Below, piece after piece: positions 26,410 to 35,834 of a DNA stretch of 64,000 nucleotides. The notes beneath the pieces were generated by a model that was not told where the DNA came from, did not search any database, and saw nothing but the letters and a program-made list of their open reading frames with translations. The position numbers and the translations under genes are program-made. Source of the stretch: QQVM01 sp035341855 (GTDB lineage Bacteria; Bacteroidota; Bacteroidia; AKYH767-A; 2013-40CM-41-45); contig DAOQWA010000006.1 in assembly GCA_035341855.1 (NCBI GenBank), positions 40,975-104,974 of the forward strand. The letters are read 5' to 3'. Each line of letters starts with the position of its first letter. The first letter of the stretch is position 1.

Positions 26410-27165
26410 ATGCAATACAAATTTTACGCAACAGTTCTTTCAATATTGCTGCTGGCAGCTTGCAAGTCGCCGACAATCTTATCAAAGATCGAAACTACCG
26501 AATACATCCTGTCTGATACATCAATCGCAGAAGACTCATTAATTACTGAAAAGATCAGACCATATTCAGAAAAGATGTCTGCCGATATGGGTATTGTGCT
26601 TGCACAAAGTTCGCAAGCTATGAGCAAAGGTTTACCGGAAAGTCTCCTTGGAAACTTTGTTGCAGATCTCTGTTTTGAGAGGGTGAGGCGTGAATATAAG
26701 CCTCAAGACGGACATTCTGTTGACTTTGCTTTTTTCAATAATGGCGGATTAAGAAAATCATTACCTGCAGGAAATATAACGAAAGGAGATATATATGAGT
26801 TGATGCCTTTTGAAAATGAATTGGTGATTTTAACATTGGATGCGGAAGTATTAAAAAAATTACTTAACTTCATAGCATCTAAAGGCGGAGAGCCTGTAAG
26901 TGCACTTCGTTTTGTGATCAAAGACAAAACTGCTGTAGACATTAATATCGGAGGAATTGCACTTGATCCAAACAAAATTTATAAGGTAGTTACTTCAGAT
27001 TACCTTGCAAATGGTGGAGATAATTATTCGTTTCTCTCATCCGCCATAAATAGAGAGTCAACATCGATAAAAATAAGAGATGCTATTATACAAGATCTAT
27101 ATATTGCAGGGAAGACTGAAGAGATTGTAAATGTTAAGTTAGATGGAAGAATAAGGAATGAATAG
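26410..27165 (+). CDS. Lipoprotein: 5'-nucleotidase C-terminal domain as a separate gene
   Basis: 251 residues with a lipoprotein signal (LLLAACKS, lipid Cys18). The mature part is a complete 5'-nucleotidase C-terminal (substrate-binding) domain: FFNNGGLRKSLPAG (nucleobase-side N-x-GG-x-R), GDIYELMPFENELVI and a late NGGDNYSFL. The metal-bearing catalytic domain is absent and is encoded by the next gene, which overlaps this one by 8 nt. The two presumably form one periplasmic UshA-like nucleotidase from separate chains, one tethered to a membrane. Confidence 0.88.
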   Translation: MQYKFYATVLSILLLAACKSPTILSKIETTEYILSDTSIAEDSLITEKIRPYSEKMSADMGIVLAQSSQAMSKGLPESLLGNFVADLCFERVRREYKPQDGHSVDFAFFNNGGLRKSLPAGNITKGDIYELMPFENELVILTLDAEVLKKLLNFIASKGGEPVSALRFVIKDKTAVDINIGGIALDPNKIYKVVTSDYLANGGDNYSFLSSAINRESTSIKIRDAIIQDLYIAGKTEEIVNVKLDGRIRNE

Positions 27166-28093
27166 CCGAAGGGATTTTATTAAAGGAGTAATTGGAGGAT
27201 TTGCCCTGGCAGGACTTGCAGCTTCGCCGTTTGATCTGCTTGCCAAACACGAAATAATAAAACTCAGCATCCTTCACACTAATGACGTGCACAGTCGAAT
27301 TGACCCATTCCCAAAGAACGATCCGAAATATCCCGGATTAGGAGGAGCCGCACGACGAGCATCTTTAATTAAAAAGATACGGGCAACTGAAAGTAATGTC
27401 TTATTATTAGATGCCGGTGATATTTTTCAAGGCACCCCCTATTTTAATTTATATGAAGGCGAACTTGAATTTAAGTTAATGAGTGAAATGGGCTATGATG
27501 CAGCTACGATTGGTAACCATGATTTTGATAATGGCATTGAGGGACTTGCAAAACAATTGCCTAATGCACAATTTCCATTTATAAATCTTAACTATGATTT
27601 TACCGACACTGTATTAGCCGGAAAAACCCTTCCGTATAAGATCTTTCAAAAAGGCGGACTTACTATAGGGGTTATTGGTGTCGGAATTGAATTACAAGGT
27701 TTGGTTGACAAGAAACTGTTTGGCAATACGATCTATATCAATCCTCTTCAAAAAGCGGACGATACGGCTTCTATGTTAAAGAAAGACTTGAAGTGCGATA
27801 TGGTGATTTGTCTTTCTCATTTGGGATATAAATATTCAGACAAGAAAATTTCAGATGAAGTTTTAGCACAGGAAAGTTCGTATATTGACCTCATCATTGG
27901 CGGACACACACATACATTTCTTGATGAACCTGTCAGATACAAAAATAAATTGAACAAAGAAGTATTAGTTGCACAAGTTGGATGGGCAGGAATTCGTCTT
28001 GGTCGTGTCGATTATTATTTCGATGTTCGCAGTCGGAAGAATGAGGCGCTAGGATGTTCTGTAAAAATTAGTGAAAAAACAAGAGCAGTATAA
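27158..28093 (+). CDS. Metallophosphoesterase: 5'-nucleotidase N-terminal catalytic domain
   Basis: 311 residues with a twin-arginine-like signal (NSRRDFIKGVIGG, then a hydrophobic stretch to about residue 28). The whole metal-binding set of the 5'-nucleotidase catalytic domain is present: LHTNDVHSR, LDAGDIFQGTP, TIGNHDFDNG, LSHLGYKYSD and GGHTHTFLDEP. It ends where UshA-type proteins continue into the substrate-binding domain, which is the preceding lipoprotein gene. The 8-nt overlap implies coupled translation. It probably hydrolyses nucleotides or UDP-sugars in the periplasm. Tat export would suit folding with metal before export. Confidence 0.9.
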   Translation: MNSRRDFIKGVIGGFALAGLAASPFDLLAKHEIIKLSILHTNDVHSRIDPFPKNDPKYPGLGGAARRASLIKKIRATESNVLLLDAGDIFQGTPYFNLYEGELEFKLMSEMGYDAATIGNHDFDNGIEGLAKQLPNAQFPFINLNYDFTDTVLAGKTLPYKIFQKGGLTIGVIGVGIELQGLVDKKLFGNTIYINPLQKADDTASMLKKDLKCDMVICLSHLGYKYSDKKISDEVLAQESSYIDLIIGGHTHTFLDEPVRYKNKLNKEVLVAQVGWAGIRLGRVDYYFDVRSRKNEALGCSVKISEKTRAV

Positions 28094-28238
28094 TTTTTTT
28101 TTTACTTTTTTTTGAAGAATATTTGTTAGCGAAATTTGCAAAGAGAAATCAATGATTTGTTGCAAATTTCAGGGGAAAAAATTAAAAGAAGAATTCAAAA
28201 CACACCAATACCTAAACACATTTTTCTTGGAAACAATT

Positions 28239-29675
28239 ATGGAGAAGACTTACGACAGTGTATGGAAAAAATGTTTGCAGATCATCAGCGACAACGTAAG
28301 TGCTCAGAGTTTTAAAACCTGGTTCGAACCAATCAAACCAATCAAGCTAGACGAGAAGGTCTTAACAATCGAAGTCCCAAGTCAATTTTTTTATGAATGG
28401 CTGGAAGAGCACTACATCACACTTTTGCGCAAAACGATTCGCCAACAGCTTGGAACAGAAGGCAGACTTGAGTACAGTATTGTAATGGAACAGGCTCAAA
28501 CGGACTCAAAGCCTTATACTGTTAAAATTCCCACAAGAGGTCATGGAGATTTGAGAAATAATCCTGTAAATGTTCCGATGACCTCCGGAAACAACACAAT
28601 TCGCAATCCATTCATCATCCCGGGATTGAAGAAGGTAAACGTTGAATCACAACTAAACCCGAACTACACATTCGACAACTTCATTGAAGGTGATTGCAAC
28701 AGGTTGGCCCGTTCAGCCGGCTATGCCGTTTCAAATAAGCCCGGTGGCACTTCATTTAACCCGCTATTGCTTTATGGTGGTGTCGGAATGGGAAAAACGC
28801 ACCTGGCTCATGCGATCGGCATTGAAATCAAAAATCACCACCCCGGTAAAACAGTTCTTTATGTTTCTTCCGAGAAATTTACTCATCAGTTTATTGATTC
28901 GGTAAAAAATAATGAGCAAAATGATTTTGTTCATTTTTATCAGATGATTGATGTTTTGATCATTGATGATATTCAATTCTTTGCAGGCAAGGAAAAGACG
29001 CAAGATGTATTCTTCCATGTGTTCAATCACCTGCACCAAACCGGTAAACAACTTATCCTGACATCAGATAAAGCCCCTGTAGATCTGCAAGGTATGGAGC
29101 AACGTCTCTTGAGTCGCTTTAAGTGGGGACTTGCAGCAGATCTTCAAATGCCTGATCTGGAGACAAGGATTGCCATTCTAAATAAAAAAATGTATCTCGA
29201 TGGAATTGAACTTCCTAAGGAAATCGTTGAATACATAGCCTACTCTATCACATCAAATGTCAGGGAATTAGAGGGAGCCTTGATTTCAATTCTTGCACAA
29301 GCATCTTTGAACAAAAAGGCTGTTACTCTGGACCTTGCCAAGCAGATGATTGACAAGTTTGTAAAAAATACAACCCATGAAGTTTCCATCGACTACATCC
29401 AAAAAGTCGTTTGTGATTACTTCGAATTACCTATTGAAATGCTGAAGTCTAAGACTCGCAAAAGACAAGTTGTTCAGGCTAGACAAATCGCTATGTATTT
29501 CGCTAAGAGTCTGACCAAATCATCCCTTAGCAGTATTGGAGCACATTGTGGCGGAAAGGATCATGCGACAGTATTACATGCCTGCAGAACCGTAAATAAC
29601 CTGATTGAGACAGACAAAAAATTCAAAGCCAGTGTGATGGAGCTTCAAAAGAAAATTGCTATCAATGGTAAATAA
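28239..29675 (+). CDS. dnaA: Chromosomal replication initiator DnaA
   Basis: 478 residues from the ATG at 28239 (MEKTYDSVWKKCLQIISDN); an upstream in-frame ATG at 28152 would add 29 unrelated residues. Domain I covers about 1-85, a short linker follows, and the AAA+ domain has Walker A GGVGMGKTHL and Walker B LIIDDIQFFAGK. Domain IV contains the DNA-contact signature GGKDHATVLHACRTV. DnaA opens the origin in its ATP form. I saw no TTATCCACA boxes on either side of the gene, so the origin is probably elsewhere. An intrinsic terminator follows. Confidence 0.97.
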   Translation: MEKTYDSVWKKCLQIISDNVSAQSFKTWFEPIKPIKLDEKVLTIEVPSQFFYEWLEEHYITLLRKTIRQQLGTEGRLEYSIVMEQAQTDSKPYTVKIPTRGHGDLRNNPVNVPMTSGNNTIRNPFIIPGLKKVNVESQLNPNYTFDNFIEGDCNRLARSAGYAVSNKPGGTSFNPLLLYGGVGMGKTHLAHAIGIEIKNHHPGKTVLYVSSEKFTHQFIDSVKNNEQNDFVHFYQMIDVLIIDDIQFFAGKEKTQDVFFHVFNHLHQTGKQLILTSDKAPVDLQGMEQRLLSRFKWGLAADLQMPDLETRIAILNKKMYLDGIELPKEIVEYIAYSITSNVRELEGALISILAQASLNKKAVTLDLAKQMIDKFVKNTTHEVSIDYIQKVVCDYFELPIEMLKSKTRKRQVVQARQIAMYFAKSLTKSSLSSIGAHCGGKDHATVLHACRTVNNLIETDKKFKASVMELQKKIAINGK

Positions 29676-29694
29676 GCAATTGAAACTTTTAATT

Positions 29695-29721
29695 AAGCCG
29701 CTCTTACGAGTGGCTTTTTTT
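29695..29721 (+). terminator. Intrinsic terminator of dnaA
   Basis: AAGCCGCTC (29695-29703) and GAGTGGCTT (29708-29716) pair with one G-U around a 4-nt loop, followed by a T-run. It lies about 20 nt after the dnaA stop. Confidence 0.8.
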
Positions 29722-29763
29722 ATGACCCGATGGCAAAAGCATGTCGCTTCAAAGCGTTTTTTA

Positions 29764-29771
29764 TATTTTTG
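29764..29771 (+). promoter_or_regulatory. Candidate -7 element for the GNAT-like gene
   Basis: TATTTTTG fully matches TAnnTTTG, 12 nt upstream of the ATG at 29784. No good -33 TTTG is present at 19-20 nt, so this is tentative. Confidence 0.35.
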
Positions 29772-29783
29772 TAAGACTATATT

Positions 29784-30941
29784 ATGAAAATAACAGAAGT
29801 TATATCGCCCTCAGACAATAAGCATTTTTTAAGATTACCTGTAAGTATCTATGCAAATGACAAAGCCTGGAAGCAACCCCTGGATAAGGATATCAATGAA
29901 GTATTTGACCCCAAGCTGAACAAGTTTTTCAGACATGGTCAATGTACCAGATTTTTATTGTGGGATGAATCAAACACATGCATTGGAAGGATTGCCTGTT
30001 TCATCAATGAAAGAACTTCGAAAAAAGAAAAGCAACCGACCGGAGGCATTGGATTTTTCGAATGTATTGACAACAAGGAAGCTGCCCACCTGCTCTTTGA
30101 TCATTGTAAAAATTGGCTTAAAGAAAAAGGCATGGAAGCCATGGACGGGCCTATTAATTTTGGAGAGAGGGATAGCTGGTGGGGATTATTAATAAAAGGA
30201 TTCTATTCTCCCGGCTATAAGACAAATTATAATCCCCCATACTACAAAGAACTGTTCGAATCTTATGGATTCCGGACCTATTTTGAGCAATGGTGTTATG
30301 GCATGAAAGTAAATGTGAAACTTCAGGATAAATTCTATGAAAGACACGCCTCTGTTTGTAAGGACCCGAACTACAGAGCCGAATACTTGAAAAAATCTTC
30401 AATCGACAAATATGCCGATGACTTCAGGACTGTTTACAATAAAGCATGGGTCAAGCACGGAGACGGGAAATCTCTGGAACAAAAGCAAGTAAGAATGTTT
30501 TTCAGGAAGATGAAACCTGTTATCGATGAAAAAATTATTTGGTACGTATATTATAATGATGAACCGGTAGCAATGTGGATCAATATTCCTGATATCAACC
30601 AACTTTTTGGGAAATTTAAAGGCAAGTTTGGACTGATACAAAAGATCAGATTCATCATTATGCTTAAGCAGATGAAGATCGACAAATTTATAGGTCTCGT
30701 TTTTGGCGTAGTACCTGAACATCAGGGAAAAGGTGTTGATTCATACATGATTGTAGAAGGAGCAAAAGTTATTCAACATCAAAGATCATATGAATCTTAT
30801 GAAATGCAGTGGATTGGAGATTTCAACCCTAAAATGCATGCCATAGCCGAAAATCTTGGAACAAGCAAGGATCGCATACTGGTTACGTACAGATATTTAT
30901 TTGATCAGAATAAAAAGTTTGAACGCCACCCTATACTATAA
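29784..30941 (+). CDS. GNAT-like conserved Bacteroidota protein
   Basis: 385 residues, soluble. The sequence suggests two acyltransferase-like halves: an N-terminal part (about 10-160) with FLLWDESNTCIGRIACFIN and MDGPINFGERDSWWGLL, and a C-terminal part (about 215-375) with LVFGVVPEHQGKGVDSYMI, which resembles the acetyl-CoA loop of GNAT enzymes. Substrate and pathway are unknown. It is monocistronic between the dnaA terminator and the convergent inositol-lipid operon. Confidence 0.65.
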   Translation: MKITEVISPSDNKHFLRLPVSIYANDKAWKQPLDKDINEVFDPKLNKFFRHGQCTRFLLWDESNTCIGRIACFINERTSKKEKQPTGGIGFFECIDNKEAAHLLFDHCKNWLKEKGMEAMDGPINFGERDSWWGLLIKGFYSPGYKTNYNPPYYKELFESYGFRTYFEQWCYGMKVNVKLQDKFYERHASVCKDPNYRAEYLKKSSIDKYADDFRTVYNKAWVKHGDGKSLEQKQVRMFFRKMKPVIDEKIIWYVYYNDEPVAMWINIPDINQLFGKFKGKFGLIQKIRFIIMLKQMKIDKFIGLVFGVVPEHQGKGVDSYMIVEGAKVIQHQRSYESYEMQWIGDFNPKMHAIAENLGTSKDRILVTYRYLFDQNKKFERHPIL

Positions 30942-30994
30942 CAAATGAAGAACCAATCATTGTAGTACAAACAACTACGCTCTCATTCCAATTT

Positions 30995-31939
30995 TTACTG
31001 TGATTCTTTTTTCGAAATCAACGCTTCATACCTCTGCAGGTACTTTTTAACTGAAGCTAACTGTAATAAGACCTTTTCAAAAATCCATATTCCCAGCATG
31101 GCACAAATTAAACCGGCTATTACATCTAAAATATAATGATGAGTCAGGTATACTGCCGAAAACCAAATACCTATAACAAAAGTGAAAAATACTACTGCAA
31201 TTTTTTTATGTCCGAATTTGTAGCTGTAAAACAACCCGATTACAGGATAAGCTGCATGTAGTGAAGGCATTGCTGCAAATACGTTAGAGCCTTTTGAATA
31301 CATACCTTTAAACAGATCCCAGCCAATGAAGCTATCGAATCGTAATAATCCGGCTGCATAACTTTTTGTAGATTCATCAAGATCAAATCCATGCAATTCA
31401 ACATACCAGGGCGGTGCTGCAGGGTATAGATAATAGATGATAAAGCCGACAATATTTGTGATAAAAAAAGCAAAGGCGAACCGAAGAAATTCTGCAGGAA
31501 ACTTTAGAAACAGATAGAATGCAAAAATCAAGGGAACCGGAACCCAGGACAAATAGAAAATTGCACCCAGGCAATCCAGCACAGTATTATGATGCCGGAT
31601 GAAATACTCATTCGGCGTGATCAGTGTTGTGCTATTGTGAAATCCAAAAATAGATTTTTCAAGTATATACAGATTTTCAATATTTACATCGGCGAATCTG
31701 TAATTGGGATATAATTTCATCGAATCAAAAATGATCCAATAGGCAATAAAAATTAAAAATGCCAAAATAAAACGTCTCCAGATCCCGCTCAGAATGTATG
31801 CCACATTTACGAAGAGGACCAGCAGGAACTGATCATTCTTAAGACCAATGGTAAAATGGGAATACAACAAATAAATGACAGAGAACAAAACCGTAAGGAG
31901 TATCCCTTTAATTTCTTTTTTGGAAAAACGTGATTCCAT
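30995..31939 (-). CDS. Aur1/PAP2-family lipid phosphotransferase, candidate inositol-phosphoceramide synthase
   Basis: 314 residues with about six to eight membrane helices. The three PAP2/Aur1 motifs are visible: YPAAPPWY (172-179), MPSLHAA (His228) and THHYILDVIAG (His267 or His268, with Asp272). The SLH form and the APPWY motif point to the Aur1/IPC-synthase branch rather than a simple phosphatase. Such enzymes move a phospho-head group from a phospholipid to ceramide or a similar alcohol. As the last gene of an operon holding inositol-phosphate synthase and a CDP-alcohol transferase, it is a good candidate for transferring phosphoinositol to a sphingolipid. A diacylglycerol or diphosphate substrate remains possible. 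Confidence 0.78.
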   Translation of the reverse strand: MESRFSKKEIKGILLTVLFSVIYLLYSHFTIGLKNDQFLLVLFVNVAYILSGIWRRFILAFLIFIAYWIIFDSMKLYPNYRFADVNIENLYILEKSIFGFHNSTTLITPNEYFIRHHNTVLDCLGAIFYLSWVPVPLIFAFYLFLKFPAEFLRFAFAFFITNIVGFIIYYLYPAAPPWYVELHGFDLDESTKSYAAGLLRFDSFIGWDLFKGMYSKGSNVFAAMPSLHAAYPVIGLFYSYKFGHKKIAVVFFTFVIGIWFSAVYLTHHYILDVIAGLICAMLGIWIFEKVLLQLASVKKYLQRYEALISKKESQ

Positions 31940-31955
31940 CAGCCTTCTTTACATC

Positions 31956-32528
31956 TTATGGTTTGAAATTCTCGACCACTAACTGTTTAGTTAATGGGTC
32001 TCTGCCTTTTAATTCTATATTTGAGATCGTAGGGAACCAAAATGTGCCACCTGAGAGCCGAATGAAAACCCGGTCGAGAATGGCCATCTTTCCATTGATC
32101 ATTGTCAATGCCTGATAACCACCTTTATCTCTGTCGGGCAGCAAGTAGAATTTTTTTTTATCGTAAGAGACAAAATTGAGGATAAACTGACCATTTTTCC
32201 CCTCTATTTCTTTACTTTCAATTCCGTATGCATATTTCCTCTGAATATAATTTAGTTCAGCAACACTTGAATCAGAAGTATATCGCTTCCAGTAAACGTG
32301 AACAGGTTCTTCTCTATTAATAGTTCCGTCGATATTTAAATTGGTTTCGTAAACGATGGCATTTATATTATTGCTTCGTTGAACATAGAACAAAATCCTG
32401 TCATCATGCGGAGGCACAGGATAATTTAACCCATAGACAGTATCAATACCATGGAAAAAGGAAGAAGCCCCGAAGGAGAAATTTCCAAAAGCGCAGCTTG
32501 TCAAAAGCAACGAAAAAATTAGTCTCAT
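31956..32528 (-). CDS. Exported DUF4833 protein in the inositol-lipid operon
   Basis: 190 residues from the ATG at 32528, which opens directly with a signal peptide (MRLIFSLLLTSCAFGNFSFG); an ATG at 32558 would overlap the preceding gene by 26 nt and add ten residues before it. The core matches DUF4833: LFYVQRSNNINAIVYETN-like first strands, then PVHVYWKRYTSDSSVAELNY and QRKYAYGIESK. No known activity. It sits between the CDP-alcohol transferase (4-nt gap) and the Aur1-like gene (16-nt gap), so a periplasmic part in lipid head-group handling is likely but unproven. Confidence 0.78.
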   Translation of the reverse strand: MRLIFSLLLTSCAFGNFSFGASSFFHGIDTVYGLNYPVPPHDDRILFYVQRSNNINAIVYETNLNIDGTINREEPVHVYWKRYTSDSSVAELNYIQRKYAYGIESKEIEGKNGQFILNFVSYDKKKFYLLPDRDKGGYQALTMINGKMAILDRVFIRLSGGTFWFPTISNIELKGRDPLTKQLVVENFKP

Positions 32529-32532
32529 AAAA

Positions 32533-33270
32533 TTATTTTGCCTGATCAATCCCTCCATTGTCGTTCTTTCTCAAATAGGCATAACACGTATAAAGTCTTT
32601 GAAACGCAGTATAGTTCGCCATTATGGCGACAAATGTAAGTGGAATTACAAAAATAGAGATCGACTCTAAAGGATAAAATGGCCACCAATCAATGATCCA
32701 TTTCTGTGGTCCGCCTGTATTCTGAGTTATAAGTCCGCATGCCAATGCTGAAATGCCAATAAGAATAACCCTTTCAGGTCTTTGCATTAAACCATCTTTA
32801 CAAGGAACTCCAAGTCCTTCTGCCCTTGCCCTGGTATAACTTACCATCATGGAGCCTATCATCGCAATAAAACCAATCAATGAACTGATGAAATAATGGT
32901 GAGCAACTAAATAATAACAAATTCCCAGAAACATGAACAGTTCACTGTATCGATCCATTACCGAATCGTATAAAGCACCAAATTTTGAAGACATCTTTCC
33001 AATTCTGGCAACCTGACCGTCCATCATGTCGAACAGTCCGGCAAAAAGTATCAGTCCCCCGGCCCATCCAATATAGGAAAGGTCATCTCTTTCGCCATTC
33101 TCTGCACCTTCAATAAAAATTATTGTAACTACCACGTTCAGTGCAACACCAATACTCGTAATAATATTAGGTGTCAAGCCTAAAGCTATAAATGCTTTGA
33201 CCAATGGGTTTAAAATCGAATGAAGTACTTTTTGCGCTTTGTCTCTAAAAGTCATGGTGCTGTGGATCAA
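32533..33270 (-). CDS. CDP-alcohol phosphatidyltransferase, probable phosphatidylinositol-phosphate synthase
   Basis: 245 residues with about six membrane helices. The family signature DG-x2-AR-x8-G-x3-D-x3-D is perfect: Asp84-Gly85, Ala88-Arg89, Gly98, Asp102 and Asp106. These enzymes swap CMP of CDP-diacylglycerol for an alcohol at the inner membrane. With inositol-1-phosphate synthase and a PgpA-type phosphatase in the same operon, the acceptor is most likely inositol-1-phosphate, giving phosphatidylinositol phosphate. Glycerol-phosphate or serine acceptors are alternatives. It overlaps the upstream DUF5686 gene by 4 nt. Confidence 0.85.
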   Translation of the reverse strand: MIHSTMTFRDKAQKVLHSILNPLVKAFIALGLTPNIITSIGVALNVVVTIIFIEGAENGERDDLSYIGWAGGLILFAGLFDMMDGQVARIGKMSSKFGALYDSVMDRYSELFMFLGICYYLVAHHYFISSLIGFIAMIGSMMVSYTRARAEGLGVPCKDGLMQRPERVILIGISALACGLITQNTGGPQKWIIDWWPFYPLESISIFVIPLTFVAIMANYTAFQRLYTCYAYLRKNDNGGIDQAK

Positions 33271-35834
33271 AAATCGAATTTAAACCTGCCTCTTATACCA
33301 ATTTCATCTACTCCGGGATGCTCAAGGTAGCTGAACCGGCGGATCAGATCAATACGAAAGAGCTTAAAAATATTCGCAACTCCGATACTTGCTTCTATGT
33401 ATGGTTTCTTTTCTAATGTGTGAGTGAGTGTTTTCCCGTCTTCAGTAAGAGGGAATTTATAAAGTGATTCATTATTCTCCGGTAAATTCTTATTTGTAAT
33501 TCCGCCATACAATAATTTCATGGTCACCACTTCTCTTAACTTTAATTTCTTGATCAAAGGTAGCTTATTGAATATAAATCCATTGAAGTAATGATCAATA
33601 TTAAATGCCACATATTGATCACTTACAAATTCAAGGAAATTCATAAGGTTGTATGATTGCAACTGATAAGAGTAAGTTTGGTTTGCTCTATGGATTGCCA
33701 GCAAAGGATATGGAACTGTACCGAAAATTTGTCCGTATTCAATAAAGAGGTCGGTGTAGCCTATGGGTGACGGATAGAATCGTTTGCTCATGCTGAAGGC
33801 AACATTCTGATAATCCTGCTCTCCGCCTGCCAGACCCTTAAAACCTGCAGCCACCCGCAGTGAAAAAATTGGAAAACGGTTAAACATAGGAATACGATAT
33901 GTCTTCCCCTGGTAAAATTGTTCGTTTGGCGCATAACGCAAATTGAGGATAAGCTCAGAAGTGGTAAGTGAATTAACAGCATCAGGAATGCCATTTTCAT
34001 AGGCAACCGGATTAAAGTACAGCGTTCCTGCAGCCTTTTGCTCCCAGTGCTTATAACCCAAGCCGATTGAAAAATGATTTCTGAACTCGTTGAGGTATTC
34101 GACGTTTAGAATTTTATTGTAAAGCAACTTTGTATTCTCACCTCTTTTAAATGACAAGAGCACGTTATCCTCCTGAACAAACTGCAATTCCTGTCCGGGT
34201 ATTTTAGTGTCCTCCTGATAGAAGGCTTTAATAGTTTTTAAAGGCCATTCATTATATTTATAATTCCGCTTGAGGGCATAAGTTGTTCCCAAATAATATT
34301 TCCACTGATCATCACGAAAACCGTAGGCACCATAAGTTTCTATATTAAGCCGTTTACTAAAATCCGGTGTTGTCCTACCTCCGAGACGGACCCTGACACC
34401 TTCTATCGGATTATAGTTATAGAAAGTATTTACAGGACCTATTTCAAAACCTCCGATATCCCGGTATCCCGCAACTAATAAGATCATCAGGTTCATGGCA
34501 CGTCTGAAAGCGGGGATCTTTTGAATTGTATCCATCATCGCTATTACACCGGCCTCTGACTTTGTCAATTGCAAATGGCGGGAAGAGTCCCAAAACTGAT
34601 CACTTTTTTCACCGATGCTATCAGGAATGGGTTCTTCCAACTCCTCGTAAAACTTTTCTTCTCTCGGTTTATCGAGAACATATTCTTTGAATGATACTGA
34701 TCTTTGTCCAAACAGACCGAGACCATTGGCACCGACCCCGAAATCAATAGCAATCTCATCAGTATTTAGCATCCATTCTCCGGGAGAAGGCTGTTTAAAA
34801 TCCTGAATTATCTTAAGCTCTTTAACAAAATTCAGATTAATATCCGGACTCACCGCCATCTCATTCCTTCTTACCGCATAGTTAGAGTCCAGGGTAATGA
34901 AAAGATCACCTTGAAGTAGAAAATCAGATTTATTTCTTGGAAAAAAACCCAACTGAATACAGCGGGTTGTATCGATCATTAATGTATCAAGAATATAGTA
35001 GCGATAAAATACAGGAGCAACATCAGAAATGGGACTAACAAACTGATTCGTTAATATGGTAACATTATTCTGATAGATATCTATTTCCTGAATGAGATAT
35101 TGAATAAATTGTGCTATTCCCTGATTATCGAAATACTTATCGAAATTTACTTTGCGTGTACCTTTGATTATTTCTTTCGAAGCTTTCGGGTCTTTTACAT
35201 AGTAGATATCAGAAAGTGTTTCTGTAAGGTAAACAGGAAGAATTTCTTTTCCTTTCAGGCTGGTGGTATCGACATTCTCAAAAATAAACTGAAACTTCTT
35301 CAAAAATTTACGACTCTTGAATTTTTCACTAATATTACTCAAGGCAAATTGTATCTTTTCGTACTTCTCAACCTCATAGGCCCTTACAGCATCTTTACGA
35401 TTTTGGTCTTTATGATCAATTACAAGTTGAATCAACTGCACAGCAGGATTATCTTTATTTCTGTATCGTCTCTTACCGGCTTTAATTGTAACTTCCTTTA
35501 ATTCTTTGGCCTCCTTTTTAAGTTTAAAATTTAAATTTTGAGTTTTATAGGCCTGAACACTTTTGGTTTGAGTTTCATAACCTAAAAAAGACACACGAAT
35601 CTTAGAAAAGGGTTCAATATTTTGCAAGACGAACTGCCCACTAAAATCGGTTGTTGTCCCCAAAGGTTTAGATCCTTCGGCAAGTATATTCACGAATGGT
35701 AAAGGTTCTCCTGTTTCAAAATCCGTGATCACCCCCTTAACAACTGTGAATGGCTTCACGTCCTGTGCACCGACAAGGAATGAAACTGAAAGAAACAGGA
35801 ATAATAAAAAAATACTTTTTAACCTACTCATCAT
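33267..35834 (-). CDS. DUF5686 outer-membrane protein with carboxypeptidase-regulatory-like domain
   Basis: 855 residues. A signal peptide (about 1-23, ending VGAQ) is followed by a CarboxypepD_reg-like beta domain (about 27-110; TVVKGVITDFETGEPLPFVNI), then the DUF5686 core starting RYRNKDNPAVQLIQLVIDHK. The C-terminal part contains many alternating strands and ends in phenylalanine (GRFKFDF), as outer-membrane beta-barrels do. The function of DUF5686 is not established. Its 4-nt overlaps with gtrA and with the CDP-alcohol transferase place it firmly in the inositol-lipid operon, which suggests a role in placing or sensing these lipids at the outer membrane. Confidence 0.82.
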   Translation of the reverse strand: MMSRLKSIFLLFLFLSVSFLVGAQDVKPFTVVKGVITDFETGEPLPFVNILAEGSKPLGTTTDFSGQFVLQNIEPFSKIRVSFLGYETQTKSVQAYKTQNLNFKLKKEAKELKEVTIKAGKRRYRNKDNPAVQLIQLVIDHKDQNRKDAVRAYEVEKYEKIQFALSNISEKFKSRKFLKKFQFIFENVDTTSLKGKEILPVYLTETLSDIYYVKDPKASKEIIKGTRKVNFDKYFDNQGIAQFIQYLIQEIDIYQNNVTILTNQFVSPISDVAPVFYRYYILDTLMIDTTRCIQLGFFPRNKSDFLLQGDLFITLDSNYAVRRNEMAVSPDINLNFVKELKIIQDFKQPSPGEWMLNTDEIAIDFGVGANGLGLFGQRSVSFKEYVLDKPREEKFYEELEEPIPDSIGEKSDQFWDSSRHLQLTKSEAGVIAMMDTIQKIPAFRRAMNLMILLVAGYRDIGGFEIGPVNTFYNYNPIEGVRVRLGGRTTPDFSKRLNIETYGAYGFRDDQWKYYLGTTYALKRNYKYNEWPLKTIKAFYQEDTKIPGQELQFVQEDNVLLSFKRGENTKLLYNKILNVEYLNEFRNHFSIGLGYKHWEQKAAGTLYFNPVAYENGIPDAVNSLTTSELILNLRYAPNEQFYQGKTYRIPMFNRFPIFSLRVAAGFKGLAGGEQDYQNVAFSMSKRFYPSPIGYTDLFIEYGQIFGTVPYPLLAIHRANQTYSYQLQSYNLMNFLEFVSDQYVAFNIDHYFNGFIFNKLPLIKKLKLREVVTMKLLYGGITNKNLPENNESLYKFPLTEDGKTLTHTLEKKPYIEASIGVANIFKLFRIDLIRRFSYLEHPGVDEIGIRGRFKFDF

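Noticed and set aside
28094..28238. Possible oriC next to dnaA
   Set aside because: The 145-nt gap has T-runs but no recognisable DnaA boxes. The gap after dnaA holds only a terminator.
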